A DNA stretch of 64,000 nucleotides from Planctomycetota bacterium. GTDB taxonomy: Bacteria; Planctomycetota; Planctomycetia; Pirellulales; Pirellulaceae. Positions 33,512-43,205 of the stretch are shown one piece after another. A program made the position numbers and the translations under genes. The notes under the pieces were generated by a model. The model was given only the letters and a program-made list of their open reading frames with translations, was not told the origin of the DNA and did no database searches. Location: the NCBI GenBank assembly GCA_014238905.1, contig JABAAE010000010.1:224043-288042 (forward strand), given 5' to 3'. Position 1 is the first letter of the stretch; each line of letters begins with the position of its first letter.

Positions 33512-34540
33512 GTGGCACGTTTTTTCTCAGTCTGGCAAAAAAAGAAAGGTCACCGTCAGTCCGGTTCCCGACGATTCGGAGGATTGAGTGCAGTGATCAT
33601 TTTTTCATCAATCCTGTTGATTGGTGTTGTGTTGCTGGTTGCGCTGGTGACGTTTCAAATCAGCCAATTTACCATTGGCCAGTCTGGATTTGCGGGGGGC
33701 GGGTTTTGGATTCGACTTGCAGTCACCCTCCTGATGATTGGCGTTGGTAGCATCCAAACGTTCAATATTATTTGGGCTTTGGGTGTATCGCCGGAGCGTC
33801 AGTCGGCGATCACGATCACGGCGGCCAGTATTGACATTACGTCTCCGGACTGGAAGCCGGTCGAAGAGTATCCCAGCGTTCCCCATCACGGGAACATCTC
33901 CAACAGTCCGGGCGTTCGACTACAACATCGTCTTCCGGTCACAACGGAATCCCTGTGGCTGTTTGCCTCAATCAGTTTTCTTTGCCTGGTCTTACTGGGG
34001 ATTGCATCGACGCTGACCGTGCTGGTTTTGGGCGGCATTCTCGATAGTAGCGGTGTGAATTGGCTTGCGGCGGGCATGGCTACGATCTTTATCGTCGGAG
34101 CTATCTGGGCGATTTACCGTTTTTTTGGCCAGCTATTGGAAATTGCTGCAGTCGGTCCGACCAACATCGAAATATCGGAGCATCCTTTGGCCCCTGGGGA
34201 AACCTGCAAGCTATTTCTATACCAGTCGGGCTTGCTTCGTTTTCGGCGACTCGATCTCGTTCTTGCCTGTTTTGAGCATGTAACCTATCAGCAAGGTACT
34301 GACATCCGCACCGAAACACGCAGGATTCTCCAAAAAAGAGTGCTTCGTGTGCGCAATCTCAAGTTGGATCCGGCTCTCCCTTTTGAACATATGAGCGAGT
34401 TTCATATTCCGAAAAATGCCATGCATTCTTTTGAATCTCCGTGTAACATGGTTTCCTGGGTGCTTGTATTGACTGCGGTTTCCAATCGCCTGCCTCGGTT
34501 TACTCGTCGGTTTCCCATCATTGTACATCCTGTATCGTAG
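33512..34540 (+). CDS. membrane protein with four helices, DUF3592-like
   Basis: A 342-residue protein starting at GTG. Two hydrophobic segments lie near 25-47 and 64-84, then two more near 149-172 and 183-205 (ASISFLCLVLLGIASTLTVLVLGGIL, LAAGMATIFIVGAIWAIY). The remaining C-terminal region is beta-rich (IEISEHPLAPGETCKLFLYQSGLLRFRRLDLVLAC, FHIPKNAMHSF). The layout of a membrane part followed by an arrestin-like sandwich is seen in eukaryote-like planctomycete proteins, but the family call is tentative. The next gene encodes another arrestin-like domain and is co-oriented. Confidence 0.55.
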   Translation: MARFFSVWQKKKGHRQSGSRRFGGLSAVIIFSSILLIGVVLLVALVTFQISQFTIGQSGFAGGGFWIRLAVTLLMIGVGSIQTFNIIWALGVSPERQSAITITAASIDITSPDWKPVEEYPSVPHHGNISNSPGVRLQHRLPVTTESLWLFASISFLCLVLLGIASTLTVLVLGGILDSSGVNWLAAGMATIFIVGAIWAIYRFFGQLLEIAAVGPTNIEISEHPLAPGETCKLFLYQSGLLRFRRLDLVLACFEHVTYQQGTDIRTETRRILQKRVLRVRNLKLDPALPFEHMSEFHIPKNAMHSFESPCNMVSWVLVLTAVSNRLPRFTRRFPIIVHPVS

Positions 34541-34576
34541 ATTACGTTCGCTTCCTTCCTCCCTTGCTGTTGCCCC

Positions 34577-35023
34577 ATGATCGAACCCATGATCGACCCA
34601 ATGATCAGCATGACGATCCTGGACTTTCGTTCGCAATTTATTGGGGGCGATTTGTTGCGTTGGGAATTTCAATTGGATGCAGTTGAAAATGAACGGGTGG
34701 TGGCAGTTGAAAATTCCGTGTTGTGGTATACATCGGGAAAAGGCGATGAGGATATCGGCGTCCACTTTTTTGAGCGCCGGGTTCCAAAGAAAAATGAGTC
34801 TAACGATCTGGTGTCGTTAAGGCGATTTGAGTCGGTACTGCCGGATTCGCCCGTTTCCTATGATGGCTTTCTATTGAAAATCAACTGGTGTGTCCGAGTG
34901 CGTGCCTTTCTAAAAGGGGGCAAGGAGTTTTCGGAAGAGATTCCATTTGGGTTGAAGCGCAAGCACCGTGTTTCGAGGTTTGGAGATCAGGCGTCTGCAA
35001 GCTTTCGTGTTGTGGGTGCGTAG
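34577..35023 (+). CDS. small arrestin-like beta-sandwich protein
   Basis: Up to 148 residues. The body reads LRWEFQLDAVENERVVAVENSVLWYTSGKGDEDIGVHFFERR and then FESVLPDSPVSYDGFLLKINWCVRVRAFLKGGKEFSEEIPF. The 'LP.SPvSYdG..l.I.W.VRv..f..g...' pattern resembles arrestin-like sandwiches. The start is uncertain: ATG occurs four times in frame within a 12-bp repeat (34577, 34589, 34601, 34610). No signal peptide is present. It is probably a partner of the preceding membrane protein, 36 bases upstream. Confidence 0.6.
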   Translation: MIEPMIDPMISMTILDFRSQFIGGDLLRWEFQLDAVENERVVAVENSVLWYTSGKGDEDIGVHFFERRVPKKNESNDLVSLRRFESVLPDSPVSYDGFLLKINWCVRVRAFLKGGKEFSEEIPFGLKRKHRVSRFGDQASASFRVVGA

Positions 35024-35088
35024 TTTGACTGGCACGGGATTGCTCAGGCAATCGCGTGACTGGACAGAAGTCTTCGTAAAGATTTTTA

Positions 35089-36537
35089 TCAAGCGAGGAT
35101 TTCATCAATAACGCGACGTTTCTCGACACCGGTCAAACGGAAGTTGAGTCCTCTGAATTTGAACTCCAGTTTTTCGTGGTCGATTCCCAGACAGTGCAAT
35201 AGGGTGGCTTGCAGGTCTTGAACATGCACGGCCTGCTCGGTCGGATGAAATCCCAATTCATCCGTTTTGCCAATGGAATGGCCCCGTTTGATTCCACCTC
35301 CGGCCAGCCACATCGTGAAGGCCTGAGGGTGGTGGTCCCGTCCATTTTTTCGGCCCAGAGCTGCGGAAGCTTCGACCATGGGGGTACGTCCGAATTCGCC
35401 ACCCCATACGACCAGCGTGTCGTCCAGCATTCCTCGTTGTTTCAAATCAGAGATCAAACCTGCACAGGCTTGATCGGTGATTTTACATTGACCGCGGACT
35501 CCCCCTTCGACATTGCTGTGATGGTCCCATCCTGCATGGTAAACCTGAACAAACCGAACGCCGCGTTCACACAACCGTCTCGCCATTAACACATTTCGCG
35601 CAAACCCATTCTGAGGGTTTTGAGGGTTCAGCCCGTAGAGTTTCATGGTGGCTGGTTCTTCACTGGAGAGGTTCATTAAATCGGGTGCCTGGGATTGCAT
35701 CCGGAACGCCGTTTCATATGCTTCAATCCGGGTTGCGATTTCTGGATCACCGACGTCGGCGAATCTTTTTCGATTCAGTGTGTTAATCAGTTTGATCGTG
35801 TCGCGTTGGGATGTTTGGTCATAGCCATCGGGATTGGACACGTGGAGGATAGGGTCCCCCTGGCTGCGAAACGGCACCCCCTGATGCCTGGAAGAAAGAA
35901 AGCCAGAACTCCACATCGCCGCACCACCGCTGACGCTACCGCCACTTTTGAGCACAACGAAGGATGGCAAATCGGAGGCTTCACTTCCAATGCCATAACT
36001 TAGCCATGAGCCCATGCTGGGCCGACCCGGAACACCACTGCCGGTGTTGAAGAACAATTGTGCCGGAGCGTGGTTGAAGTGGTCAGTATGGACTGCGCGG
36101 ACAAAACAAATGTCATCGACTACCTTGGAAAGATGGGGCAAGACTTCGGCAATTTCCTGTCCACTTTGGCCCTGCTTCTGAAATTTGAAACGCGGTCCGA
36201 GTACCGCTGCATTGGGTTGGATAAATGCGTACCGTTGCCCTTTGATGACCGAGGGAGGGATCGGCTTGCCTTCCAGTGCCGCCAACTTGGGTTTGTAGTC
36301 AAAAAGTTCGAGCTGGCTCGGTGCTCCAGCCATGAACAGATAGATGACGCGTTTCGCTTTGCCCGGGAAATGTGTGGGAAAAGTAGAATCCGGCGAAAGC
36401 GTGGCCGGATTGGCTTTGCCGGGTGTGCCGGTGGCATTCAGCAACAGTGATCCCAATGCCAGTTTACCGATGCCGAGACGACAGGATTGAAAAAAATGGC
36501 GTCGGGTCTGGTCGGCTAAAAATCGAGAATGATTCAT
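35089..36537 (-). CDS. DUF1501 exported protein (Tat signal)
   Basis: A 482-residue protein. A twin-arginine motif (TRRHFFQ) and hydrophobic stretch open a Tat-type signal. The DUF1501 pattern follows: AKRVIYLFMAGAPSQLELFDYKP, 'SWLSYGIGSEASDLPSFVVL', 'LARRLCERGVRFVQVYHAGWDHHSN'-like, 'TLVVWGGEFGRTPM' and 'GRDHHP.AFTMWLAGGGIKRG'. DUF1501 proteins share the alkaline-phosphatase/sulfatase fold, but their activity is not established. The gene starts two bases after the stop of the PSCyt gene, the standard planctomycete pairing. Confidence 0.88.
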   Translation of the reverse strand: MNHSRFLADQTRRHFFQSCRLGIGKLALGSLLLNATGTPGKANPATLSPDSTFPTHFPGKAKRVIYLFMAGAPSQLELFDYKPKLAALEGKPIPPSVIKGQRYAFIQPNAAVLGPRFKFQKQGQSGQEIAEVLPHLSKVVDDICFVRAVHTDHFNHAPAQLFFNTGSGVPGRPSMGSWLSYGIGSEASDLPSFVVLKSGGSVSGGAAMWSSGFLSSRHQGVPFRSQGDPILHVSNPDGYDQTSQRDTIKLINTLNRKRFADVGDPEIATRIEAYETAFRMQSQAPDLMNLSSEEPATMKLYGLNPQNPQNGFARNVLMARRLCERGVRFVQVYHAGWDHHSNVEGGVRGQCKITDQACAGLISDLKQRGMLDDTLVVWGGEFGRTPMVEASAALGRKNGRDHHPQAFTMWLAGGGIKRGHSIGKTDELGFHPTEQAVHVQDLQATLLHCLGIDHEKLEFKFRGLNFRLTGVEKRRVIDEILA

Positions 36538-36539
36538 GA

Positions 36540-39500
36540 TTATGGCTTCGTGATAACTTCGTCAATGTTCATGATAGCGCGGGCGAGCATTACCCATGCC
36601 GCTACCTCTTGTAGCTTGTAATTGGCGGGGATGACCTGGCCGGCAATTTGGTTCGGTACCAGTTCGCCGTCGAGCAATCTTTGCAGTTGTTTCTTTTGAA
36701 ACTCAAGCAAATCCTGGATTTCAGTTTCTTCAGGCGGTCGAGTGACAAGTTGGCGAAAAATGGCAACGGCAATCGTTTTTGGATCCTGGTTTGGATGACT
36801 TTTCAATATCTCCACCGCCATCGCTTGGGCAAGTTCCAGAAACATCTGGTCATTCAAAAGGGTGAGAGCCTGTAGGGGCGTATTACTCCGATTTCTCCTC
36901 GCTATACAGTTTTCTCCCGTGGGAGAATCGAAAACCTGGTAGGCCGCAAAAGGCGCGGTCCGTTTGCTGTAGGTGTAAAGGGATCGCCTGTACCGATCTT
37001 CTCCGACTGCTGCCTTCCACGGGGTCGAACCATAAGCAATGGCTGTCACGCTGGCCGGTTGGGGCGGATACACACTGGGCCCATACATTTTTCGGGATAA
37101 TTTTCCTGCCGATTTTAGGACGATATCCCGCACCATTTCGGCATCAACACGGAAGCGGGGTCCGCGGGAGTAGAGGTCGTTTTCGGGATCCCGGCTGTAG
37201 TCCTCCGTACTGGCTCGAGAACTTTGGCGATAAGTCGCGCTGGTCACGATCAATCGATGTACCTCTTTCCGGGACCAACCGCCTTCCCGAAACTGAACCG
37301 CGAGGAAATCGAGTAATTCAGGGTGCGAGGGTGGTGAGGATTGGGTTCCAAAATCACCGGGGCTCCGCACCAGTCCCTGTCCGAAAAATGCCTGCCAGTA
37401 TCGGTTGATCTCGACTCGAGCCGCCAAGGGATTTTTAGGCCCCATCAGCCATGTTGCCAAATTCAAGCGGTTCATGGATGGGGCAGCCTGATCGCCTTGA
37501 AATAATTCCGGCAGCCCGCCGAATACTTCTTCCCTGGGGCTAAGGTATTCCCCGCGGTGGTGACGAAACGTTTTGCGGGGATGATTGGGTTTTCTTTCAC
37601 GCATGACCATCGTTTGAGGCAGCGACGGAATTTTTTTCCTGAGGGCCTCAATGGGAACCCGTTGTTTGGCCAGCAGGGGTGTGGTCAAAATGAAATGTTT
37701 TTTGAGGAACAGGAGTTGAGCATCGGTAGGTAGTTGCGGCTGTGCCAGGAGACGTTCGACCTCCGGTGGAATGGAGTTCGCCTTGGGTTGGGATCCCTGG
37801 TGAGTGGTGATGGCGATTCGGAATCGCCCCAGACTGGCAGCAAAATGTCTTTCAAAAATCATTTCGACGTCCAGCACTTTTCCTGACACGGGCTTGGCAA
37901 AGTTCAAAACAAGCTGCTCCCTCTGGCCCTCATGGCCTGAAGTTGACCACCCGGTCGATCCCTCGTTGTCGAAGACGTTTCTGGCATCGGCGGTTCCGCT
38001 TCCTATGCTGATTTTCCCATAGCTGCTCGATCCGCTTTGAAAATCTTGCTTTTGGCCGTCGATGGTGACCTTGAATTCGCTTAGAAAAAAATCACCTTTT
38101 CGGCCCTCATAATAGGCGTTTCCAGGTCCGCTTGCTGGCAAGCGTGAATCGGGAAGGGCTTCAATTCGGATCGCCGAAATCGGAGCCGACAACTTGGACA
38201 GTGGAAACTTCAGTTGATAGACGTCCCGCTTTGTAAAATCACCGCTGGCGAAAATAGATTGATCATTTTGAAGCGTCAGTTTTGCTGAATTGGTTTTCAT
38301 TTCCAGCGGGACCATGTTTTTCCAAGGGACCACTTTTTTTCGCGTCGTATTGATCCAGTTTTGGAATTCAGTTTTCATTTTTTTTAGTTTGGTCTCTCCT
38401 TCGACTGGATCGGGTTGGGCCGCTGATGGTGCTGCCTGCTGCTGCAGGAATTTCGCCACCAGGGCGGTTTCGAGAAGCCGAACCTGTTCCAGCAGTTGTT
38501 GCCGGCGGCTGAATAGTTTGCCGTCAGCGACTTCCAAATCTGGTTCATCGGCATTGTTTAACATCGCCATAAAACGAAAATAATCGGTATGTGAAATTGG
38601 ATCGTATTTATGGGAATGGCACTGCGCACACCCGGTTGTCAGTCCCAGCCAAATAGTGCCGGTTGTTGCGACGCGATCGACCATCGCATAGTAACGGTAT
38701 TCCAGTGGATCAATTCCGCCCTCTTCGTTGAGCATCGTGTTGCGATGCAATCCGGTGGCTACCTTCTGCGAGTTTGTTGCCTGCGGTAGCATGTCGCCGG
38801 CGAGTTGTTCGATCGAAAATTGGTCAAAGGGCATGTCAGCGTTGATGGCTCGGATGACCCAGTCGCGGTACGGCCAGATACTGCGGGCCCGGTCTTTTTC
38901 GTAGCCGTTTGTATCGGCATACCGTGCCAGATCCAACCAGATGCGAGCCCAACGTTCGCCATAGGCCGATGATTTGAGTAATCGGTCCACCATCTCCTCG
39001 TAGGCGTTTTCGCTGGCGTCGCTTACAAATGCGTCCGCTTCGTCTGGTGAAGGAGGGAGCCCCGTCAGATCAAGATAAACCCTTCGAATCAAGGCGTATC
39101 GGTCAGCTGTCGGGTTGGGCTGCTGATCGGATTTGAGAATCTTCCTCAGGATAAATCGGTCGATTTCATTTTCTGGCCAGGACGTCAGGCTGGCGATCGC
39201 CGCGGCTCTTCGATCGGGATCGGTGATCTTCCAGACTGGATGTCCCGCCGATTGGGCTGTCGCCATCAATTCGTCTACCTCGGGGACAGCTGGCTTGCGG
39301 GGTAATTTGAACGCCCAGTGACGTTCAAATTTGGCTCCCTGTCGGATCCAGGTTTCGATAAGAGCTTTTTGGGAAAGCGTTAAGGGCTCAGCCGAGTCTG
39401 GAGGAGGCATTTGAACATCGGCGTCTTCGGAGTTAATTCGGATCATCAATTCGCTTTGATGAGGTTGCCCTTTGACGATTGTGCCTGATTGAATCGCCGC

Positions 39501-39695
39501 GTTCTCCAGATCGAGGCGCAAATCGGATTCACGGGCTTGGTCATCGGGACCATGGCAGGCAAAACATTTGGCGGAGAGGATAGGACGAATGTCTCGGTTG
39601 AATGAGATTTTTTGGAGACGATCGTCAGCGGTCAGAAAGGTTGTATTAAAGACCAACCCCCCAACGAACATTAGTGTCAAAAATGGGATCTGCAT
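36540..39695 (-). CDS. PSCyt1/DUF1549/DUF1553 exported cytochrome-like protein
   Basis: A 1051-residue exported protein. After the signal peptide comes a planctomycete cytochrome c domain with heme motif CFACH (44-48) and a methionine-bearing 'MPPP' region. DUF1549 follows (NEIDRFILRKIL..., VYLDLTGLPPSPDEADAFV, ..RWARIWLDLARYADTNGYEKD). DUF1553 is at the C-terminus (NRYWQAFFGQGLVRSPGDFGTQSSPPSHPELLDFLA, 'NTPLQALTLLNDQMFLELAQAMA'). The region between contains a sandwich module. The role is unknown; such proteins are thought to act with the neighbouring DUF1501 partner, possibly in polysaccharide breakdown. Confidence 0.9.
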   Translation of the reverse strand: MQIPFLTLMFVGGLVFNTTFLTADDRLQKISFNRDIRPILSAKCFACHGPDDQARESDLRLDLENAAIQSGTIVKGQPHQSELMIRINSEDADVQMPPPDSAEPLTLSQKALIETWIRQGAKFERHWAFKLPRKPAVPEVDELMATAQSAGHPVWKITDPDRRAAAIASLTSWPENEIDRFILRKILKSDQQPNPTADRYALIRRVYLDLTGLPPSPDEADAFVSDASENAYEEMVDRLLKSSAYGERWARIWLDLARYADTNGYEKDRARSIWPYRDWVIRAINADMPFDQFSIEQLAGDMLPQATNSQKVATGLHRNTMLNEEGGIDPLEYRYYAMVDRVATTGTIWLGLTTGCAQCHSHKYDPISHTDYFRFMAMLNNADEPDLEVADGKLFSRRQQLLEQVRLLETALVAKFLQQQAAPSAAQPDPVEGETKLKKMKTEFQNWINTTRKKVVPWKNMVPLEMKTNSAKLTLQNDQSIFASGDFTKRDVYQLKFPLSKLSAPISAIRIEALPDSRLPASGPGNAYYEGRKGDFFLSEFKVTIDGQKQDFQSGSSSYGKISIGSGTADARNVFDNEGSTGWSTSGHEGQREQLVLNFAKPVSGKVLDVEMIFERHFAASLGRFRIAITTHQGSQPKANSIPPEVERLLAQPQLPTDAQLLFLKKHFILTTPLLAKQRVPIEALRKKIPSLPQTMVMRERKPNHPRKTFRHHRGEYLSPREEVFGGLPELFQGDQAAPSMNRLNLATWLMGPKNPLAARVEINRYWQAFFGQGLVRSPGDFGTQSSPPSHPELLDFLAVQFREGGWSRKEVHRLIVTSATYRQSSRASTEDYSRDPENDLYSRGPRFRVDAEMVRDIVLKSAGKLSRKMYGPSVYPPQPASVTAIAYGSTPWKAAVGEDRYRRSLYTYSKRTAPFAAYQVFDSPTGENCIARRNRSNTPLQALTLLNDQMFLELAQAMAVEILKSHPNQDPKTIAVAIFRQLVTRPPEETEIQDLLEFQKKQLQRLLDGELVPNQIAGQVIPANYKLQEVAAWVMLARAIMNIDEVITKP

Positions 39696-39822
39696 TCCGA
39701 TGGTTCACGAGTTGTCAATCTGGAGACAGTGGTAGAGGATTCCACCATGTACTTGATAGTCGATCCGCCGGCGGCGATCCCCGCTCACTCCGAACAGATC
39801 GTGATCTGTATTACATTTTATT

Positions 39823-41163
39823 TTAAGAGGGTAACGTCGCCGTGTCATCTGACGGAGGATCTTCGTCAGGCAGGGTGATCCTGATCTTCTTGGTACGAAC
39901 TCCGTCGACTTCCATGACTTCGGCGATAATTCCATCGAGGTCGACACGGTCGCCAAATTTGAGAACACGCCCGACCCGTTCGAGCATGATTCCTGCAAGA
40001 GTATCGACGTCGACTGCATCGAGTTCGAGTCCAAATTTCTTGTTCACCAATTCGAGGGGTGTGACACCTTGAACGATGAATCTTCCGGAACCATCAGGAA
40101 CAATGTCGGGGGATTCGGCATCGAATTCGTCTTCGACGGGACCAATGATTTGTTCCAAGACATTTTCCAGCGTAACAATTCCCACGACTGTACCGTACTC
40201 ATCCACCACGATTGCCATCAGTTGATGAGTTTTTTGAAAGTGCTTGAGGAGCTGACTGATGGGCATCGTTTCCGGCACATGGTGCAGTGGGCGAACCAGT
40301 TTCCGGAGGTCGAGTTCGGATTCCGGCATGACGCCTACCAAGTCTTTGATGTGAATGATCCCAATCACATTTTCCAGTGTGTCCTCGCACAATGGATACC
40401 GGGTATGTTTTCTTCGTTCTACAATTTCCAAACATTCGGTGAGAGTTTGGTCCGCGGTAAAAAAAATGGCATCACTTCGCGGGACCATCACGCGGCGGCA
40501 AATCATGTCGTCGAATTCAAACACCGCGTGCAGCAGTTGTTGATCACTACGGGTTAACTCCCCATGATCAGCAGCATGGTGGATCAAGCTTTTGATTTCG
40601 GCTTCGCTATGGGGCGCTTCATGTTCAGAGGATCCCTCGACCCCGAACAGGCGTAGCAATTTGGTTGTGGTAAAGCTAAGGGCGATTAAAAAGGGATAAA
40701 CCGAAAGATAGAAGATTTTCAATGGAAGAGCACACCAGAGAACCAGAAGTTCCGGTTTTCGAATCGCGTAGATTTTGGGCGCCTGTTCACCGATAACCAG
40801 GTGCAGAGCGGTGATAATGGAAAAGGCCACCACGAACCCGGATGTATGCAGGGCCGTTTCTGATGTGATCCCCATGCCAATGAACAGAGGTTCCAATAAT
40901 TTGGCAAAGGCCGGTTCACCGACCCAACCTAACGCCAGCGACGCCATGGTAATGCCCAGTTGGCATGCCGATAGCGATGCGTCAAGACGATCACCAAGCC
41001 AACGTGCCGTTTTGGCAAATGGTCGTTTTTGCTTGACGAGTTCATCGAGTTGGCTCCCGCGGACTTTCACTAAGGCAAATTCGGCTGCGACGAAAAAACC
41101 GTTGATCAAGACAATCAAAATCGCGACGCTTAGATAGGTCAGATTGGTTTGCCACTCGTCCAC
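39823..41163 (-). CDS. CNNM/CorC-HlyC family membrane protein
   Basis: A 446-residue protein starting at GTG. The DUF21/CNNM membrane domain (about residues 8-190) opens with YLSVAILIVLINGFFVAAEFALVKVR and contains ACQLGITMASLALGWVGEPA. A CBS pair follows (about 215-340: 'VMVPRSDAIFF', 'YPLCEDTLENVIGIIHIKDL', 'LMAIVVDEYGTVVGIVTLENVLEQIIG'). The C-terminal CorC/HlyC domain ends the protein (RVLKFGDRVDLDGIIAEVMEVDG). Relatives transport or sense Mg2+; the 'hemolysin' name is historical. Confidence 0.9.
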   Translation of the reverse strand: MDEWQTNLTYLSVAILIVLINGFFVAAEFALVKVRGSQLDELVKQKRPFAKTARWLGDRLDASLSACQLGITMASLALGWVGEPAFAKLLEPLFIGMGITSETALHTSGFVVAFSIITALHLVIGEQAPKIYAIRKPELLVLWCALPLKIFYLSVYPFLIALSFTTTKLLRLFGVEGSSEHEAPHSEAEIKSLIHHAADHGELTRSDQQLLHAVFEFDDMICRRVMVPRSDAIFFTADQTLTECLEIVERRKHTRYPLCEDTLENVIGIIHIKDLVGVMPESELDLRKLVRPLHHVPETMPISQLLKHFQKTHQLMAIVVDEYGTVVGIVTLENVLEQIIGPVEDEFDAESPDIVPDGSGRFIVQGVTPLELVNKKFGLELDAVDVDTLAGIMLERVGRVLKFGDRVDLDGIIAEVMEVDGVRTKKIRITLPDEDPPSDDTATLPS

Positions 41164-42069
41164 TAGTTGGTTCCACTCATTTCAGAAAAAAACCCATTCG
41201 GTCATCCGTTTCTCTATTAGAGCATATTGAGCGATTGACTTGACCACCCCTGCGGTCTGTTGCCGGGTTTGATTTCAAAAATGCTGCCCAACGGCTTGCT
41301 TTTACCTCCGTGGCTGCTTTTTGGGGAAGGCATCAGAGGTTTCCTCTTTTGAAGGCACGTCGAGTGTTGGACTGGGACGGTTCGGAAAATCCCGGGCACA
41401 GCGTCGGTTCAACTGTTGAGACGTTCGGTTTGGGCCCATCAGCCATCATTTCGCGATTCCATTGTCCTTCATTGACCGCACCTTGCTAGTGATTTCCCCC
41501 TTCCAAATCGGAGTCTGTGCGAGCGATGTCCACGACTTTGTAGCAGCTCTTTACGAGAAAACCGAGTTTTTTCATGGTCCTTTTGAGTAGCCTTCGATTT
41601 TTTTTATCGAATGGGCCAACTTGCCGTATGGGTCAAACCTTCCTTTGGAAATTGAAATGGGTGTTGGCACCCCGAGACTGTTCTGGCTCTAATTAGTGTC
41701 GATTTTAGAGCAAATAAAAACGTTTCGTTCGACACATTCGATGGCCGACTGCAAAAAGCACTTTGGTTTTACCTCAACAATGGACCATGAAGGAAAGTCC
41801 AATGGAAACGGATTGCAGGATTGGATCGTGATCATTGGGTGCGTGGTGGTTGGCTCGAAAATCAGAACGCAAACCGGTTGGGTGATGGCATTCAAAAAAA
41901 ACAACCGCGAACAGGAACGCGGTTGCTTGCGGTTTTGGATTGGCTCCAAGGAATTGTCTTGAGAAAGTGGAGCGATTGTTTGGAGCTGGAAAAGATGAAT
42001 TTAGATCAATGGATTCGGCTGCCCGGATGGGTCTGGGGTGTCAACGGATCCGGGAGTCGGATTTGTATT
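41164..42069. other. long intergenic region, one terminator
   Basis: About 900 bases with no recognisable gene. Short frames on both strands have no family features. The only structure seen is the minus-strand terminator at 41894-41925. Confidence 0.5.
41894..41925 (-). terminator. intrinsic terminator, minus strand
   Basis: On the minus strand CAACCGCG-TTCCTGTT-CGCGGTTG forms a perfect eight-pair stem followed by eight U. It lies 145 bases beyond the stop of the exported protein gene at 42070. Confidence 0.75.
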
Positions 42070-42717
42070 TTAGAACCACATCAACTGCATCATTACCCAC
42101 TCTATCTGGCGTCGGGAATCGTTAATTAGATTCTCAATGTCATTGATATCTTGAAGGATCTCTTCGGAGACATCCATAGAAAGGTTGTATGCCCGTTTCG
42201 CATCGCCGAAATTTCTAAAAGCGGCTGTCACAGTCCCGGGGGGATATGGTTCACCAGTTGTTCTGAATCTGTCGTAGGCTTTCCAATTTTCGACACCAAG
42301 TTGATATTGTTTGTCTCCCCAAGTAATACGGTTCTGGGCACCAGTGAGTCGCTCTTGGAAAGTTAAGCCGCCTGCGTTTAGTAATGCGTCTGCTTCATCC
42401 AGTTTGGCGGCCGCCTCGCACAAGGCGTTGTTGATAATTTCTGCATCCCACTGATTCAGGAAGGGAAGTTGACGTCGGAATAGAGCCCAAGCGGCATGGC
42501 CCATCTCCCTTGTATCGGCGGCTTCATTACGGAGGTCAGGGACGAGGTTGACTGCGTTTTCAGCCGTACCGTAAAGAGCTTTCGCCTGCATCCCAATATC
42601 CTCAGCACGACGCATGGCGTTATCGATTTTCTGGTCATCGACTGGTTTTCCAAACACGAATTGATGGGTGGATAAGCCCACCGCCAGCGCTACCATTCCC
42701 ATTAGAGCATTCTTCAT
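42070..42717 (-). CDS. exported helical protein of unknown function
   Basis: A 215-residue protein. GGGAG lies seven bases upstream of the ATG at 42717. The signal peptide MKNALMGMVALAVGLSTHQFVFG precedes a helical mature region (IDNAMRRAEDIGMQAKALYGTAENAV, ILQDINDIENLINDSRRQIEWVM). No family is recognised. The gene seems monocistronic, with an intrinsic terminator downstream. Confidence 0.65.
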   Translation of the reverse strand: MKNALMGMVALAVGLSTHQFVFGKPVDDQKIDNAMRRAEDIGMQAKALYGTAENAVNLVPDLRNEAADTREMGHAAWALFRRQLPFLNQWDAEIINNALCEAAAKLDEADALLNAGGLTFQERLTGAQNRITWGDKQYQLGVENWKAYDRFRTTGEPYPPGTVTAAFRNFGDAKRAYNLSMDVSEEILQDINDIENLINDSRRQIEWVMMQLMWF

Positions 42718-43205
42718 CGACATCTCCCGGTTTTCATACTTTGGGTAAAAAATAATGATGATCACGACTTTCAGACCCTAAACATTGGGGTCACGTCTTA
42801 AAAAAGGACGACGTCGCGGGGTGAGGACGAATCAGCAGACGAGAAACCCTTCTCGACTGCTTCACACATGCCCACTAGGAAATTTCTCGCACCGGAGGAC
42901 TGATTTTCACGTCTTTTTTTTAAAAAACATTGATTCCCCGAATTCATCGTTTTTTTTTAAGGTAAAAGTACGGGTTTTTCGGAGCAGGTCCGGTTTGCAC
43001 CCGGTGCGACATGATCGCCAGCAATGGGTTGCCCGCAGTGCCGACACACAATGGCTTCGTTTGATACCGGTTCTTTACAGGCGTCATACTCTGCCAGCAC
43101 AGCCATTTCATGAACACCGGTGCATCTGGGTTGGGCCGCAGGAGAAATCATGTCGCTGCTCATCTATCGTGGTGCTCATACCCGCTCTGTTACGATTCCC
43201 TATGT
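42718..43205. other. intergenic region with A/T runs
   Basis: Several long T/A runs and one doubtful zinc-ribbon frame (listed separately) lie between the exported-protein gene and yifB. Confidence 0.4.
42957..43163 (-). CDS. doubtful small zinc-ribbon frame
   Basis: A 68-codon frame containing ACKEPVSNEAIVCRHCGQPI, which resembles a zinc-ribbon C-terminal knuckle (CRHCG) as in double-zinc-ribbon proteins. The N-terminal knuckle keeps only one Cys in this reading. It may be a gene remnant or chance. Confidence 0.25.
   Translation of the reverse strand: MSSDMISPAAQPRCTGVHEMAVLAEYDACKEPVSNEAIVCRHCGQPIAGDHVAPGANRTCSEKPVLLP

Noticed and set aside
41696..41962. Plus-strand 88-codon frame
   Set aside because: It runs through a minus-strand terminator hairpin and has no family features.
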